64,000 nt of DNA, taken from assembly GCA_963971285.1 (NCBI GenBank), contig OZ020260.1, forward strand, positions 4,250,798-4,314,797, given 5' to 3'. Positions within the stretch are counted from its first letter, which is position 1; each line of letters begins with the position of its first letter. Of this stretch, positions 10,982 to 23,128 are shown in pieces. Below the pieces are notes generated by a model. It had not been told where the DNA came from. It was given only the letters and a program-made list of their open reading frames with translations, and did not search any database. The position numbers and the translations under genes were made by a program. Source of the stretch: Astropecten irregularis. Lineage: Eukaryota; Echinodermata; Asteroidea; Paxillosida; Astropectinidae.

Positions 10982-12756
10982 TGATGGGAGGGTTTTCTAT
11001 AGTTGGAAGAAGCCAAATTTCATTTCAAATAAGCAGTTCCATTTATCTTATCTTTTCATCATCAAGCAAAGATGGTAGTCTATCTGACAGATAAATTTGT
11101 AGTAGGTTTATAAAACTATTCAAATGATCCAACACTTATTTCCCTATCAAAATTCAAATTCAAGTTCATCATTAGCAAACCGAAGTTAAAGATCGAGACG
11201 TCATTAAAAAATGAAAATGGATTCATGTTCCGTGAGTAACCTGAAACCAAAACAACAAGCTACCTTCGCACGATAGGATAGGTGGATTCTAAATGTAAGA
11301 AACATGATCCGAGAGAGTTAAAAAAAAAAGCGTATAGGCATCTAAGGATGTAACAGTGTAAAATGCGATTTGGGAATTATACACCGAGCATCAAATGACT
11401 ACAAAATGCTACAGACTCCATTTAGACCCATCATCAATCATTGTTCGTGCACTTATGCACGTCTGCACACTCTGCCATTTTGATTATATACACTGGGAAG
11501 AGAAAATAGCAGAGAGAGAGGTAACGGTACAGAGAATAGGAGATAGGTATGGAATATAGCAGACAACATCACCACTATGAAGCAAGTGCATCTATATATC
11601 TCATAGGCTACTGGAACTCAAGCCTGTATCAATGAATAACCTGAAGATTTCAAGAAACATTAAGTGTTGAGTATTAAGCAGCACTTAACAAAACTAACTG
11701 TTGGACTAATCTAAGCTATAGAACAGTAGATGGGTGGAAGGGATAGGAGAAAATGGAACTGGAGTTGCTAAACCCATCAACGTGGAAAATATAAGAACAT
11801 AGGAGACTCGGGAATGCAACACAGTCAATATTGGAACATGTTTCAATTAAAAGCTTGGATGTTGGTTAATGAGTAACCCCTAGTGGGGTGAAGCCTTGCC
11901 GGGGGGCACTTAGGGCCAAATGAGCGAGGAAAAAGCACTCAGACCAAAATCTAGAAACAAGGACTCCCACGGCTGGCTAAGAGCAACACGGGGAATCCAA
12001 GTAAACATTATCCAATTGGACTCAAGAGTCTGTGTACATAGTTCCTAATTAATAATTGACTGAGTGTGCGCTTTGTGATGAGTGGGGACCGGTTTCCAAC
12101 GGGTCGCCGGTCGGTCGGTGGTACGATAGGCAACTTTAAAGCCAGGCCAACAAACTGGATGCATTTTATGCCGTGTGTGTGCCCAGTGTTCCACAACAAA
12201 CAAAATACCATTTAACTAAAAGTTGCTCAAGTGCAGAGCCAGTGTCTCGATGGATAAAATAGCTTGTGTTTATTCCAGAAGATCTGAATGCACAAGGAAA
12301 CTCAAAATAATTGTTAGTTTGTTGCAGGTTTTGTTTACATTCCCAAACCTCCGTTTGAAAAAAGGCGAAGGAGGTCTAAAAATATTGTTTTGACAGACCC
12401 AGATACATAAAGTCATTTTGCCGCTGCTGAAGGCCTTATAGTAATCCTGAAATAAGGCCACCGTCTTTAAAAACCTAGTTTTGCATATTAATGAAGGAAT
12501 GATACAAGGACACTACATATGATATTATTCAAAATATCATGAAAACTAATGACAAAGTGAACTAGAAATGAAGAAATCGCATTTGCAAGGATAAGGAACA
12601 TCTCACATGTGTATGTCGAAAGTTAAAGCATTAAAAGCTTTTTCACATGATGCTAAAAAAACCTCTTAACCATTGAGAAATTCTCTTATGGGTTTGGACC
12701 TCGGTAAAAAAAAAAAGGATTCACCAGGGACATCGATCACTCTCAAGAATTGGTGT
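10982..12756. other. gene-free stretch
   Basis: No exon recognised. 12000-12460 is a non-repetitive block with a GGTCGGTCGGTGG tract. The remainder is AT-rich with short microsatellites. Confidence 0.35.
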
Positions 12757-12964
12757 TTCACGGCCCAGCTTAGCACAGAAAATTAGCTAACCATGAAATT
12801 TCTGTCTAATAATAAAAACAAAAAAAATAAATGTCCAAGTATTGTGTATTAATTTGATTGTTCTTTGGCTGTTGTTCGAATTTTTAATGGTGGTTTGTTT
12901 TAATGAGCAAGACATTTTGTGCTTAGTGATATTTTTAAGCTTAGCAGCTCCATGAAATTGGCCC
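12757..12964. mobile_element. diverged MITE, GGGGCCAATTTCATAGAGCTG family
   Basis: The right end GCAGCTCCATGAAATTGGCC is typical of the family. The left end is decayed (CGGCCCAGCTTAGCACAG). Confidence 0.55.
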
Positions 12965-14400
12965 AAAGCTACAAGGCTGTACGGTAGTCATTTCTGCAGA
13001 GATGTTCAACTGTTCAGCCCAGTAGTGTCACCTCACCATTGCAGATAGTGCACAGACTGCAGTGATACTGTAACATCAGCTAATACCCACAGGACAGAAT
13101 GTTGCCAATTGCCGAGGGAACGGCCCACAGCCCCGCCACAAATTCACAAAATAGTCGACAGAAAATGGCCAACTCAGTCACATGGAGGAATGTGCGTGCA
13201 TCCATCCACTGAGAGTGTGTTACACCTGGGACTAGGGAACCGGGGAGCCAAGCCAACTGCAGTACTGCACCTGATAGCGATCAGTCAGGTGACGGGCCCT
13301 CACGTACAACATGTTAGCTCCTGGGTTTTCCCAGAACACATACCGGTACATGTATATATCCATGGAGCCCTACTTCCATGCTCCGAACAGTCAAAGGATT
13401 GTGAACATACGGTTAAATTTTTTGCTGATGATTTCACAAATAAAACCAAAAAACCCTTAATTACACACAGTGTTATAGCTAGCTCATTTTGAGCACCGGC
13501 TAAATCTACATGTTGTGTGAAGCGTAGGAAGCGGAGCTCTCGCCCCTCACGGCCGGGGTTCAGGAGATATAATACATGGTAGCTAAATGCAAGTCAGTAC
13601 GTATGTGAGCGTGTCAGCAATATTCTGTTTTGTTATTGGGGATCTGGTCAATTAATCTTTCCATATTTGTCTCTGAGTCAAAATGAGTTGCAACATTTAT
13701 GTTGCAACTTGTGCATTTTCTGTGAGTTTCGGTAACATGGGTTTTCATCTCAGTGCCGGTCGGAAAGGCTGAGTGCCGGCTGTCCCCGACCGGTGCCGAC
13801 CGGCGTGGCTAAAACACTGATTAAACATTATGTAGATGCCACAGTATCAAAGTTACAAAAACTGCCAACTTATATGATACACTAACATAACACTATGGAT
13901 AATTTCTACGAATGACTTTACTCATAGATACAACTGGCCAACGCCCAAACAAATCTTAAAATGACTGTCTATGCAATATACGGTCCGGTAGTTACATAGT
14001 CAATTTGGACCTTATCAATCAAAAAATCATTGTATGATAATTTTAAACAATGAAAAGGTAAAATGGCAGTATGATACTATGATTCATGCAAGAAATTTCA
14101 TTCAAATAGTTAAATTTCTAATAATTTAACAAAACATGATGTTGTAAAAAAAAAAATGATCATAATAATGAAGTGCTTTTTAAAAGTTAGTAAAAACAAT
14201 GCAATGAAACAAGAAACATTAAAAAGTATGGAAAAATGCAGACCAATAGTTCATATTCATTGATGTTGACATTTTATTTTCCAATAAAATTGGTTACATG
14301 GGCAATATAATAAACTCTGTGATCCTAACAACTGCAAGTGCAATGCTCTGTCTTTGTGCTTGTGGCATTTAGCCTTTGAAAAAGAACCCGAGTTTTTATA
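12965..14400. other. gene-free stretch
   Basis: An open frame of 127 codons at 13109-13492 has no domain, no splice context and low-complexity composition, so it is not called. The rest is AT-rich non-coding DNA. Confidence 0.35.
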
Positions 14401-14404
14401 AATC

Positions 14405-14632
14405 CCATCTTTGAGTCATTGAAATGTGAACAAAGAAAAATTGACGGAGCGGGATTTGAATCAGTGACCACCGGAATACTGTACCAACTGAGCTATCCAG
14501 CCCTATGTTGGCAGTGTCCCTAGTAGTCTTTGTTCGTTTGGCAGTCAGAAGCTATGAAACCACCCACACACAGCTATATCCCAAGGATCGTTAAAGATAT
14601 GTGTAGCAATGCTCCAACCTGAGAAACAGTAA
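14405..14632 (-). mobile_element. tRNA-derived SINE
   Basis: An antisense SINE copy: GTGAACAAAGAAAAATTGAC, the tRNA-like block GGATTTGAATCAGTGACC to CCAACTGAGCTATCCAGC, then the conserved non-tRNA part (CTTTGTTCGTTTGGCAGTCA, AAGGATCGTTAAAGAT) ending near GCTCCAACCTGAGAAACAG. Confidence 0.8.
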
Positions 14633-15169
14633 ATCCTGTCTTTGAATATGGTGGCTCATGACACCTGGTGACCCCCTCCAACATTTTGTGATGCCAGTGC
14701 CACATTTGGCAATTCTAGCGATCTCAAGCTGCAAAATGAATTTCATTTGGTCATGTTGCCCCAGGGGAGGCAACAGTCACCTCAGCAAATCAATCAATGA
14801 TAGATGCCATAACAGGGAATGTTCATTATTGATGACATGGAAACTTGATGTGCACAACTGTCATAAATTGCATATCAAACTGAATCAGCGGGAACATTGA
14901 GTTGTTCCGTATTCTCCTTCGGGCTACCAAATCGTTCCCTTCATTTTTTTTCATTTGGCAGCATGAATGGGCATATCAACAGCAGATTTGCTTATTTTTG
15001 TGGATGTGCAAACCAAAAAGGCTGCAATTTCCCCAAATCTTGGGAGTTTAGTTATGTGTTAATAATTCAGCAAGCATTGATACAATGCGAAACGACAGGT
15101 AGGAAATGTTAGTCATAAGAATGTTGCATGGGTCAACAAAAAATGTGATGAATACAATTCTTGTCTTAA

Positions 15170-15530
15170 AGGTAGTATCATACTTTGGTAGCATAGGCCT
15201 ACCGAAACAGAAATCTTCACAGATTTACTAACTTACAGGGTATAAAGATGGTGATGGTAGAAATATACCGCTTAAGGTTTTTTTGCCTGAAATGCTTCAT
15301 TTATCCAGAAAAAGAGTAAAACCAATTGACCAAAAACATTTTGATCTTCGGAAGATAAAAAAACCCTGTGAAAAGATTTTAAAATACTGCAGGCATTTTT
15401 CAATGTTTTTTTAAAAGTGGGCACTGTATGGGACTAGGAATTTCACAGATGACTGTTATTGTATTTCCTTTGATATTTTTGCCCATGAATCTGCATTTCT
15501 TTGACAAAAACCAAAGTCTGAAATTACCTT
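15170..15530 (+). mobile_element. TTAA-flanked MITE, copy 1
   Basis: Begins after TTAA with AGGTAGTATCATACTTTGGT and ends with the inverted form CCAAAGTCTGAAATTACCTT. The interior is shared with seven other copies in the window (AAATCTTCACAGATTTAC, GATGGTGATGGTAGAAA, TTTGCCCATGAATCTGCATT). TTAA borders resemble piggyBac target sites. No protein is encoded. Confidence 0.8.
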
Positions 15531-15905
15531 CAAAGTCAGCTTCACCGAGCTTGACTCTACAATTATTACATAAAAAAATTGGGATGGAATGAGAACTTGT
15601 GGCCAACAGAGGGCAGCAAACACAAAACATATGCACAGTACAAAATGGAAAGATTTTGCCAGAACAAATGCTTCAGTCTTAAAATGAGCACAATTACAGA
15701 TAGCACTCTCTAATGATTAATTCAACCAAAGCATCATTCCATAGGCCACTTTTTGTCAAGGATGCCAAATTTTATGTCAACCACCAGGGGAATTCCACGA
15801 ATTTAATCCATACTCTGCAACTATCTGAATAAGACAGCTAGACTTGTTTAATTCATACTTGTCAAGAACAACTTGAGCCATGTTTAAACTGAGATGGGTA
15901 CAGAC

Positions 15906-16251
15906 CATAGAGTTAAATAAAAAACTAGAGTGTGCACTCTGCGCGTCATGCTCGAATCATGGCCAGCGCCATTGCTTAAGCAAAACCAAACAAGGGCAAA
16001 CGCGCGCGTCCCGTTTTAAATTGTGCGTATATTCTTACCCTGGTTCGTGCACGCAGCACTGTGCATAAAATACACGTCGCGTCACGCTCAGTGCGCGCAG
16101 TTCATCGAGTAACATCCGGGTACCGTATTTGGACTCTACTGCGGTTGCTCAGTCACCCCAGTTAAAATGGCGGCGCGCGTCCATGCCAGAGTGCCAAGAG
16201 CACGCACATTGAATACGAAGCGCGCACTCTAGTTTTTTATTTAACTCTATG
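15906..16251. mobile_element. P-element-like MITE with 8-bp target duplication
   Basis: A 346-bp element has perfect 27-bp terminal inverted repeats beginning CATAGAGTTAAATAAAAAAC and is flanked on both sides by the 8-mer GTACAGAC (15898-15905 and 16252-16259). The termini share CATAGA, TTAAATAA and ACTAGA with the full P element at 58526-63759, whose duplication is GTCCAGAT. The interior is rich in CGCG words and has no transposase. It is therefore a likely non-autonomous member of the same or a sister P family. Confidence 0.85.
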
Positions 16252-16841
16252 GTACAGACTCCCAGAATCAGAAATCTCTGTGCAAATGGATTCATGCAGC
16301 CTGCACCTCTTGTAACAGGCACAAACAACACCCTCTGTCACCAGTAAATAGCAAGAACATTTTAAATGGAAAACAAAAAAAAATAATGCTAATCCAAACG
16401 CAATCCAATATACATTTTTATATATTTACACTCTATATTTATACTACAAAATATATTGAGTAATCCATGTTTCATTTCTCCACAGGAGCTATTTATAACC
16501 ATAGCAACATATGGAGACCAACCAGAACATAAACCAGGCATCAACTGTGTACAAACAACCAATCATACAGAGGCTTCATACAGGTTGAAGCATCAACCGG
16601 GCACACACAGCCCAATTGAGCTGGTAACCAACCACTAGGAAGTGGGTAGGCCTACAAGGAACCGGTGAAAAAAAAAAGTCCCTGGTTGAGTGGTTGGTCT
16701 TCATATGTTGGAATGGTTACACATGTTTAATATTGCCTGCATGGAGCAACTCAGCACGGGGCAGGACTACAGAGGGCGCCAAACACCCAGAACATATCAG
16801 GCACATAATGCCCAATACAATTGACAGAATGTTTAAATTAA

Positions 16842-17147
16842 AGGTAGTATCATACTTTGGCAGCATACCGAAACAGAAATCTTCACAGAATTATCGATAA
16901 CTTACAAGGCATAAAGATGGTGATGGTGGTAGAAACATACCATTAAAATTGTTCTGCCTGAAATGCAGTATTTACTCACAAAAGAGTGACCAAAAAAACG
17001 GGAGAATCAAAACTCCTGGGAATAGATTTGAAAATACCGTCAGCAGTTTTCTATAAAAAACAAAGTGGGCACTGTTACTTTATCTTTCTTGATATTTTGC
17101 CCATGAATCTGCATTTCTTCGGCAAAACCCAAAGTATGAAGTTACCT
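16842..17147 (+). mobile_element. TTAA-flanked MITE, copy 2
   Basis: Preceded by TTAA (16838-16841), begins AGGTAGTATCATACTTTGGC and ends with CCAAAGTATGAAGTTACCTT. Shorter than its relatives because part of the centre is missing. Confidence 0.75.
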
Positions 17148-18304
17148 TTATTAAAAAAATGGTTTAAAGTGGAATGGTATCATGCAAATGTGACGTGATA
17201 TGAGTGGAAAGTCCCCAAAACCCTGTACTGCAATTTAATGGCAACATTTTTGTTGACCCTGGCTCTTTCAGTCAAATCTTTTAGTTCTCGCGAAAAGAAA
17301 AAGCTCCCAAAAGAGACATGCACAATTGGAAAGCTGTTTTTCCAGCTCATTACAATAGCAATATGATAACATCTTAGCAGTTTTGGGGATTGGTTTGACT
17401 TTCACTCATTTAGTACCGTTGGCAAGTGAGGAGTCAATAGCATTAGTCAAAATGGATGTAATTAACTTATATTAATAACATTATGCAAAAGACCATTATG
17501 AAACATATGTGGGCCTTTACGAAACCAGGCTTGAGGCTAGGCTGGGACTTATTTCAGTGGCAGCTTTTGAGGCACACATAAGGGATTGGGCCGCATGACA
17601 AAGCCAAAGAAAGGCACCGGCTTCAGCATGTATCTCAAGAAACTATCTTCGATATAGAAATACAAAATTGCTGTAGCAAAATATATCTCAAGTCATAGCC
17701 TCAAGCCTCATTTTGTAAAGGTAATTCTCAAAAATTTAACAGCATTATATGAGACAAAACATCTTCAACATCTAAAGTTTGATTAAGCGAGGCAATGCAC
17801 AGGTACTAAGGCCTCGCATTCATGTCAATCTTCAAACCGATTCAACTCAATGTACATTTATATGAGTAAATATTTTACACATAGATGGTCTTCTTGCACC
17901 CTAACCCACCTGCATACCACAGTGTACCAAACATGTTTATTTGGAAGGAAAATTACGTATAAAATAGCCCAAAGACGTCACCCTATTATCTACATAATTT
18001 ACAACAGAACTGCTTAAACAGTAAACCAGTGGCTCTCACTGCTTGCTGGCTCATACATGGAGATTTCCATAATGTCAGAGATTACAACCGGCAATGTCTA
18101 CTAGTTTTGGCAACTCTTTCATGATCTCAATGAATTTAAAATCTTTCATTGAGCAGAGGAAATTCACAAGATTAAACAGTGATTTGCCTTAAAATTGAGT
18201 TCTTATGCATGATACAGCATCCTGTGGAAGGGGTAAGAAACAAGTCCCAGGACCGGTAGCTGGTGACGTCTTTTAATATCCAATTCATTCTTCCAATCAG
18301 CACC
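17148..18304. other. gene-free apart from one MITE
   Basis: Non-coding sequence downstream of DSN1, containing the foldback MITE at 17511-17722. No exon was seen. Confidence 0.35.
17511..17722. mobile_element. MITE, GGGCCTTTACGAAACC family
   Basis: The left end GGGCCTTTACGAAACCAGGC, followed by TTGAGGCTAGGCTGGGAC, is mirrored by ATAGCCTCAAGCCTCATTTT at the right. Other copies: 35133-35351 and 51916-52471. Confidence 0.7.
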
Positions 18305-18510
18305 ATCAACTAGAGTGAACAGAGAAAAATTGACTGGAGTGGGATTCGAACCATCTACCACCAGAATACCGTACCAACTGAGCTACCCAGCTGGCTATGT
18401 CCCTAATAGTCAATGATCTTTGATCCATGCAACCACTCACATAGTGCTATATTCCAAGGATCATTTGAGATAGGTGCAGTGCTAGCAATGCTGCAACCTG
18501 AGAATTACCT
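18305..18510 (-). mobile_element. tRNA-derived SINE in the DSN1 3' flank
   Basis: GTGAACAGAGAAAAATTGAC, then GGATTCGAACC and ACCAACTGAGCTACCCAG, ending near CTGCAACCTGAGAA. It lies just beyond the DSN1 stop codon (18541-18539) and so probably forms part of the 3' UTR. Confidence 0.75.
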
Positions 18511-18538
18511 TGTTTGTGGTTGTCCTGGGAGTGAGATG

Positions 18539-21500
18539 CTACTGGATGGAGCTTGCATCCCCTGCCGCACCCTGGATCAGCTTCCTCGGATCCCTCAGAG
18601 CTTCCTGGAGAGTCTTCTTGGCTGTCGAAGTAAAACAAAATTACGTCAAAGCAGAATTACAAAACCCAGGCTCAGGCTCAGGCTAAGGCTATGGCTCAGG
18701 CCCAGGCTCCATTTTGTGAATCCATTCTTAAATTACGGGTATCAAAGTATACATTTGTGGCTGCAGCTTGGAAGTAGATTCTCTGATTTATTGAAGAAAA
18801 CAGAGCTTCAGCTTTAATGAAAAACCACAACCTATATTTTCAGTATATGGATGACAGAGCTGGAGCCTGAGCCGAAGCCTCCACATCGCAAATCCCCAAA
18901 GACTCTTTTCACATTACACCGAAAATCCCCAGGTTGTACACAGGTCCGACACCTGTAAAAGTGACTGACCTGGGGCCAATTTTATGGCCCTGCTTAGCAC
19001 AAATATTTGCTAACCATGAAATTTCATTACCTCATTCCTCAGGGTCCAACAGGAGGGAAAACAGTTGGCACAGAAATAGGTTACCCTCCGCGGATGTTGA
19101 ATAAACCCCTCACGAGCATCAAGGATCCCACCCTTAGTCTATATACGCCTTATTCACGGTGCATTCATCCTACACTCGAAGCAGACCCAGTAATAGAGTC
19201 AATGTATTAGTCAGGTTATATGCTTGCTTCCTTCACTGTCCTAGAATTGAAGTAGGATGTTTTACCTAATATCCTGGTCTGTTGATTCAAGTATGCCTCT
19301 GCATACTGTGCAAACTGCATCATCTGCTGGCCGCCTTCATGAATGCGACCGGCCTGCAGCTGTAGTTTGTCGGACGTCTGCCTCGCCCAGCCGGTCATCC
19401 TGCGGAGGTCGGGCAGTCCGGAGAGGATCTTCTTCTGGTCCTTGGTCAGACTCTCCGGTGCCTTGAGGATGGGTGGCTCTGGCTGTGGGTCGGCTAATGC
19501 ACTAGGACGACAAATTGAAGGGCAAAGGAATCAAACTCATGCACAGGTTGACAGAGCACCGCGTGAATACTTCTTCCTGGGCCAAAGAGGTGGTGCTAGC
19601 CAGTGTGCCTAAAACATTTTAAGGGAAGAACTTACTCGAGGAGAGCATACTGACTAAAAGTGTATTACCTGGTCTTTCTCTTTCCTCAGTGATCTCTCAC
19701 CTCTCTGCGGAGCTTGCTTCCTCCGAGTGCATCTGTAGCAGCTCATTCCACTTCCCAATCCTTCCCCTCCCCCAGTCATCTCTCCCTTACTTCTCAGTGG
19801 CGTCTGCTTCCTCTGAGTGCATCTGAAGCAGCTCTTCCCACTTCCTGATCCTTCCCCTTCCCCCAGTCATCTCTCACTTTAATACTCTCTGTAGAGTCTG
19901 CTTCCTCTGAGTGCATCTGTAGCAGCTCATTCCACTTTCCGATCCTTCCCTTTTCCCCAGTGATCTCTCACTTACCTCTCTGTGGAGTCTGCTTCCTCCG
20001 TGAGCGTATGTAGCAGCTCTTCCCACTTGTTGCTCTCATTGGTCAACCTCTCCGTCTGTTGTTGGATCTCTCCTATAGTCTTCTGCAAGGCTTCATTCTC
20101 GGGGTTTGGAAGGAAGCTGGAAAAAACAAGAAGAGACAGAAGCTGGTTCTAAGATGGCGAATAAACACAGCAAAATCATTCAGCACACATTGGGGACTTT
20201 TCCAAACCTCGGCTCAGGCTCCGGCTGCATTTTGTGAATCCATTCTGAAATAACGGGTATAAAAATATAGGCTATTGGCTGCGGTTCGGAAGTAGATTCT
20301 CTGCTTTGAAAAGGAAAACAGAGCTTCGGCTTCAATGAAAAATCACAACCTATATTTTCAGCATATGGATGACAGAGCCAGAGCCGGAGCCAGAGCCGGA
20401 AAATGGACAGAGGTTATTCATTATTTCATTCAAACTTGCCATTGCATGGGAGATACAGAAGTCATACCAAGAACCCCAGATACAGAGGTGAAAGTGTTCT
20501 CACCTATTTTTCCTGCTACAGACTTTGTCCAAAACGCCATCATCCTCCAGTTTGTCCAGTGTGCTCTTAAACGCGTTTGTGGCTGGAATGATAAAACATT
20601 CAAATAATCTGATAGATGGATGGCTACATTTAACATCTTGAAACAGGTATGGTATTCCGGAGGGGTGCTGGTTCGAATCCCGCTCCGGTTAAACTGTCTT
20701 TGATAATTTTTCAGTGTCTGATCCAGTTAGTTCTGATATAAAATGATATATGATTAGTCATTACTTCTGATTTATCTTTGATATATAAATCAGACGGCTA
20801 AGTTAGATTGAAGGCTTTGCATGGCAGAAGTACTTATAAAAGGTAATTGATTTTGCGGTAACACCATGAGACGCAAATTGATTAGGGTGGCTCTGAAAAG
20901 AGCCGGTTGACTTGATGTTCTGGCCAGTATGCTTGTGAATACGGCTAGCATACTGGCCAGAACATTGACTGTATGTGGTTATCTGGATATTAGTGGAATG
21001 GCACTCGTAAAGCTTCATACGACAGAGATAGGAATGGGGTTTAGAAAGAGGCTTAGATAGGACAGTGAAACAAGTTTATTATCGCGTCTGGTTCCTCACC
21101 CTCTTCTTCAAACTCTTCCCATCCTTCCATGGCAGGGCACTCCATCCTCAGTTTCTGCATGGTGAACTGGTGTCAAGAAACAATGGAATGTTACGCCATA
21201 TCAAGAAATGCTAACATGTAATAGGCTGACCGGTTCGAGAATGTGTGAGAATGTTCATGAAGGCATATTTGACAAACCAATGCAGGGTACCCATTTTATC
21301 CTGGGTGAAGAAAAGCAATCATAGGCCTTATTCACGGTGCATCCATCCTACATCCGAAGCAGTGCAATCAAGCCGAGGCTTGGATTCAAAATAGTCTGGT
21401 ACCCATCTTCATTTTAGAATTGGTGTTATCTTTTCCATGGGGCGCACAAGAAAGGTGACAAGATGGATGCCACATGAATAAGGACTATATGTGACAAAGT

Positions 21501-22345
21501 GTCTAGAGTAGCCTAAAGAACGCAATCAGTATGAATCTATGGCAGGCTGGACTTGAACCCAGAATCCTTATTTTGACCACAGGACCTTGAGCTGAGTATG
21601 GCAACACACTCAACAGACTACTAGGCCACAGCCGCCACAGTACCCCAAAAGACACCAACCTGTGATCTTGTCACTGGCCACATTTCCCTAGTGAGACCAC
21701 ACTCTCTGTATTAAGACTTCATTTACTATTACCTCAAAGCAAGCATCTTGTAGCAGGTACAGCCTCTTAGCCTCAGGTTCATCCACTGGAATTTTCTTGT
21801 GCAACTCTGTACAATATACAAATAATACTGTATTATAAAGCTAAGTGTTCGATGGCTCACGATGTTGGCTGAAAGGTAAAGCAACGTTTCGGCTGCAGAC
21901 TGCTAGCCTTTATCAAGCTGAAGAAGATACTTGCGCGGTCTCAATTTTATGTACCCGTTACTCGTGCTTGGTGTTGGCTGTGTTGGGTCTTGGTTCTTGA
22001 TTGGTGTACATGTATGTCCCGTCCAATCCAGAGACAGCATGCTTCTGATTGGTGGCTTGGGCAAACACAGTGGATCACCGGATTAGCGGTGGTTTGATTG
22101 GATCATGCCAGAAACCAGATTAGCAGTGGGATTATCCTGGGGATTGGCAGGGCATTGATTGGATCATGTCTATTTCCTTGAGTGTATCTATCAGTGAAAG
22201 TCTAACCCGAAAGGCTGCTCATGTAATTTGGATACTGACCTGCACATGATATGTCTGTTGGAGGTAAGGACTTCCTTGACCGCCCTCTCACAAAACTGGA
22301 CCGCCGCTTTTTGCTCGCACTTTTCCTTTTACTGGTGCTTGACAT
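18539..22345 (-). CDS. DSN1: DSN1, MIS12 kinetochore complex subunit
   Basis: Seven exons, minus strand: 22345-22240, 21806-21733, 21166-21100, 20582-20504, 20116-19976, 19501-19266, 18621-18539. They join in phase to 261 codons plus TAG. DSN1 links the centromere to microtubules: in the MIS12 complex it contacts CENP-C and supports KNL1/NDC80. Recognition rests on the central PVDEPEAKRLYLLQDACFE-FTMQKL segment (about residues 42-66), the EDDGVLDKV segment (95-103), a coiled-coil part with KWEELLHTLTEEADS, and a C-terminal EALRDPRKLIQ. The N-terminus has RRSS (14-17) and RKSLPP (24-29), with serines 17 and 26 nine residues apart like the human Aurora B sites. The first coding exon begins exactly at the ATG, so a 5' UTR exon is expected (see 23393-23470). 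It is shorter than human DSN1 at the N-terminus. Confidence 0.85.
18650..18880. mobile_element. CTCAGGCT-rich foldback MITE in DSN1 last intron
   Basis: CCCAGGCTCAGGCTCAGGCT at the left, CCTATATTTTCAGTATATGG inside and GAGCTGGAGCCTGAGCC at the right. Same family as 1791-2031 and 20205-20405. Confidence 0.6.
19680..20045 (-). repeat. tandem duplication of the end of DSN1 exon 5 with its donor
   Basis: Units of about 100 bp repeat the 3' part of DSN1 exon 5 (19976-20116) and its intron start. Three extra copies downstream (coding sense) carry the frame for a KW(N/E)ELLQMHSEEA motif; two still end in donor-like AA|GTAAGG and AG|GTGAGA. The inter-unit sequence is purine-rich on the coding strand, so no convincing acceptors separate them. 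They are most likely intronic duplicates that could offer alternative donors. Confidence 0.65.
20205..20405. mobile_element. CTCAGGCT-rich foldback MITE in a DSN1 intron
   Basis: CTCGGCTCAGGCTCCGGCTG at the left and AGAGCCGGAGCCAGAGCC at the right are inverted. The core CACAACCTATATTTTCAG is shared with the copies at 1791-2031 and 18650-18880. Confidence 0.65.
20640..20720 (+). mobile_element. SINE fragment (sense)
   Basis: GGTATTCCGGAGGGGTGCTG, then GGTTCGAATCCCGCTCCG, the 3' half of the tRNA-like part, in a DSN1 intron. Confidence 0.6.
20805..20990 (+). repeat. dispersed repeat, CTTTGCATGG family
   Basis: GGCTTTGCATGGCAGAAG, ACACCATGAGACGCAAATTG and GAAAAGAGCCGGTTGAC. Related to 55435-55575 and more distantly to 915-1085. 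Confidence 0.5.
21840..22200. other. DSN1 intron 1 sequence, no gene
   Basis: Intronic DNA between DSN1 coding exons 2 and 1. It contains AAGCAACGTTTCGGCTGCAG and several GATTGGNNN words suggestive of an old repeat, with no coding potential. Confidence 0.35.
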
Positions 22346-22965
22346 CTAGACACAATACAAAAAGTTAATAAAACAACACATAACTGATTGATCATAATAA
22401 TTATAAGTTCCGAAGCATCACAATAAATGGCAAAATAGTGTTGAGTGGTTTTAGCAGTTTCAGGCAGAAACACCCATGCATTGCAACGTTACTTTGGTCC
22501 ACGAATGTGCCAAAGGAAAAGTGCAAAGACAGGACGAAATAACTTAGGGTGTTGAAGATCAATTTGGCAATCTTCATCAAATAATGATTTTCAACAGACA
22601 AATCAGCAGTACTGTACTACTACTAGGGCCTACTTGATTTTAAACTTTCATTTCTGGAAAACAAAATCTGAAAGAAGAGAAGTTATGTGTAATTTGTACA
22701 AATGTTATACCTTATAAATTATAGCCTTCTTGTTTCTCCATTAATTTCTGAAAAGAAATAAACAAACAAACTAATTTACCATTGACTAAAGTCACACAGG
22801 ATAGGTCAGTAATGCAAGTTGCAATGCAATTTCAGTAAACTGAGTAGGCCTAGGAACAACTGAGTTCTCTTAAATACTTAGTTTAATATAGGAACGGGGT
22901 GCTATTTTGTAAACCAATGCGGAAATAATAGTAACTAGGCCCTAGGCCCTATGTGTAAAAGAAGG

Positions 22966-23128
22966 GCGATTGTAAAGTTTGGGAACCCCCCACCTGGCAC
23001 CCTGTGTTTTTAATTTTATCACACGCCGGAATCATTTGTGAGCAGGTGAGTGTGAATACGTTCCTGGCTTTTGCGTATGCTGTGCATATCATGATAAAAA
23101 CACAGGAGGTCCCGAACTTTACAATTGC
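22966..23128. mobile_element. foldback MITE with GATTGTAAAGTTTGGGA ends
   Basis: GCGATTGTAAAGTTTGGGAA at the left and GAACTTTACAATTGC at the right are inverted, and CCCTGTGTTTTTA pairs with TAAAAACACAGG inside. A half copy is at about 24585-24652. It lies in the 5' intron of DSN1. Confidence 0.7.

Noticed and set aside
13109-13492. 127-codon plus-strand frame
   Set aside because: No recognisable domain or splice signals, and composition not protein-like.
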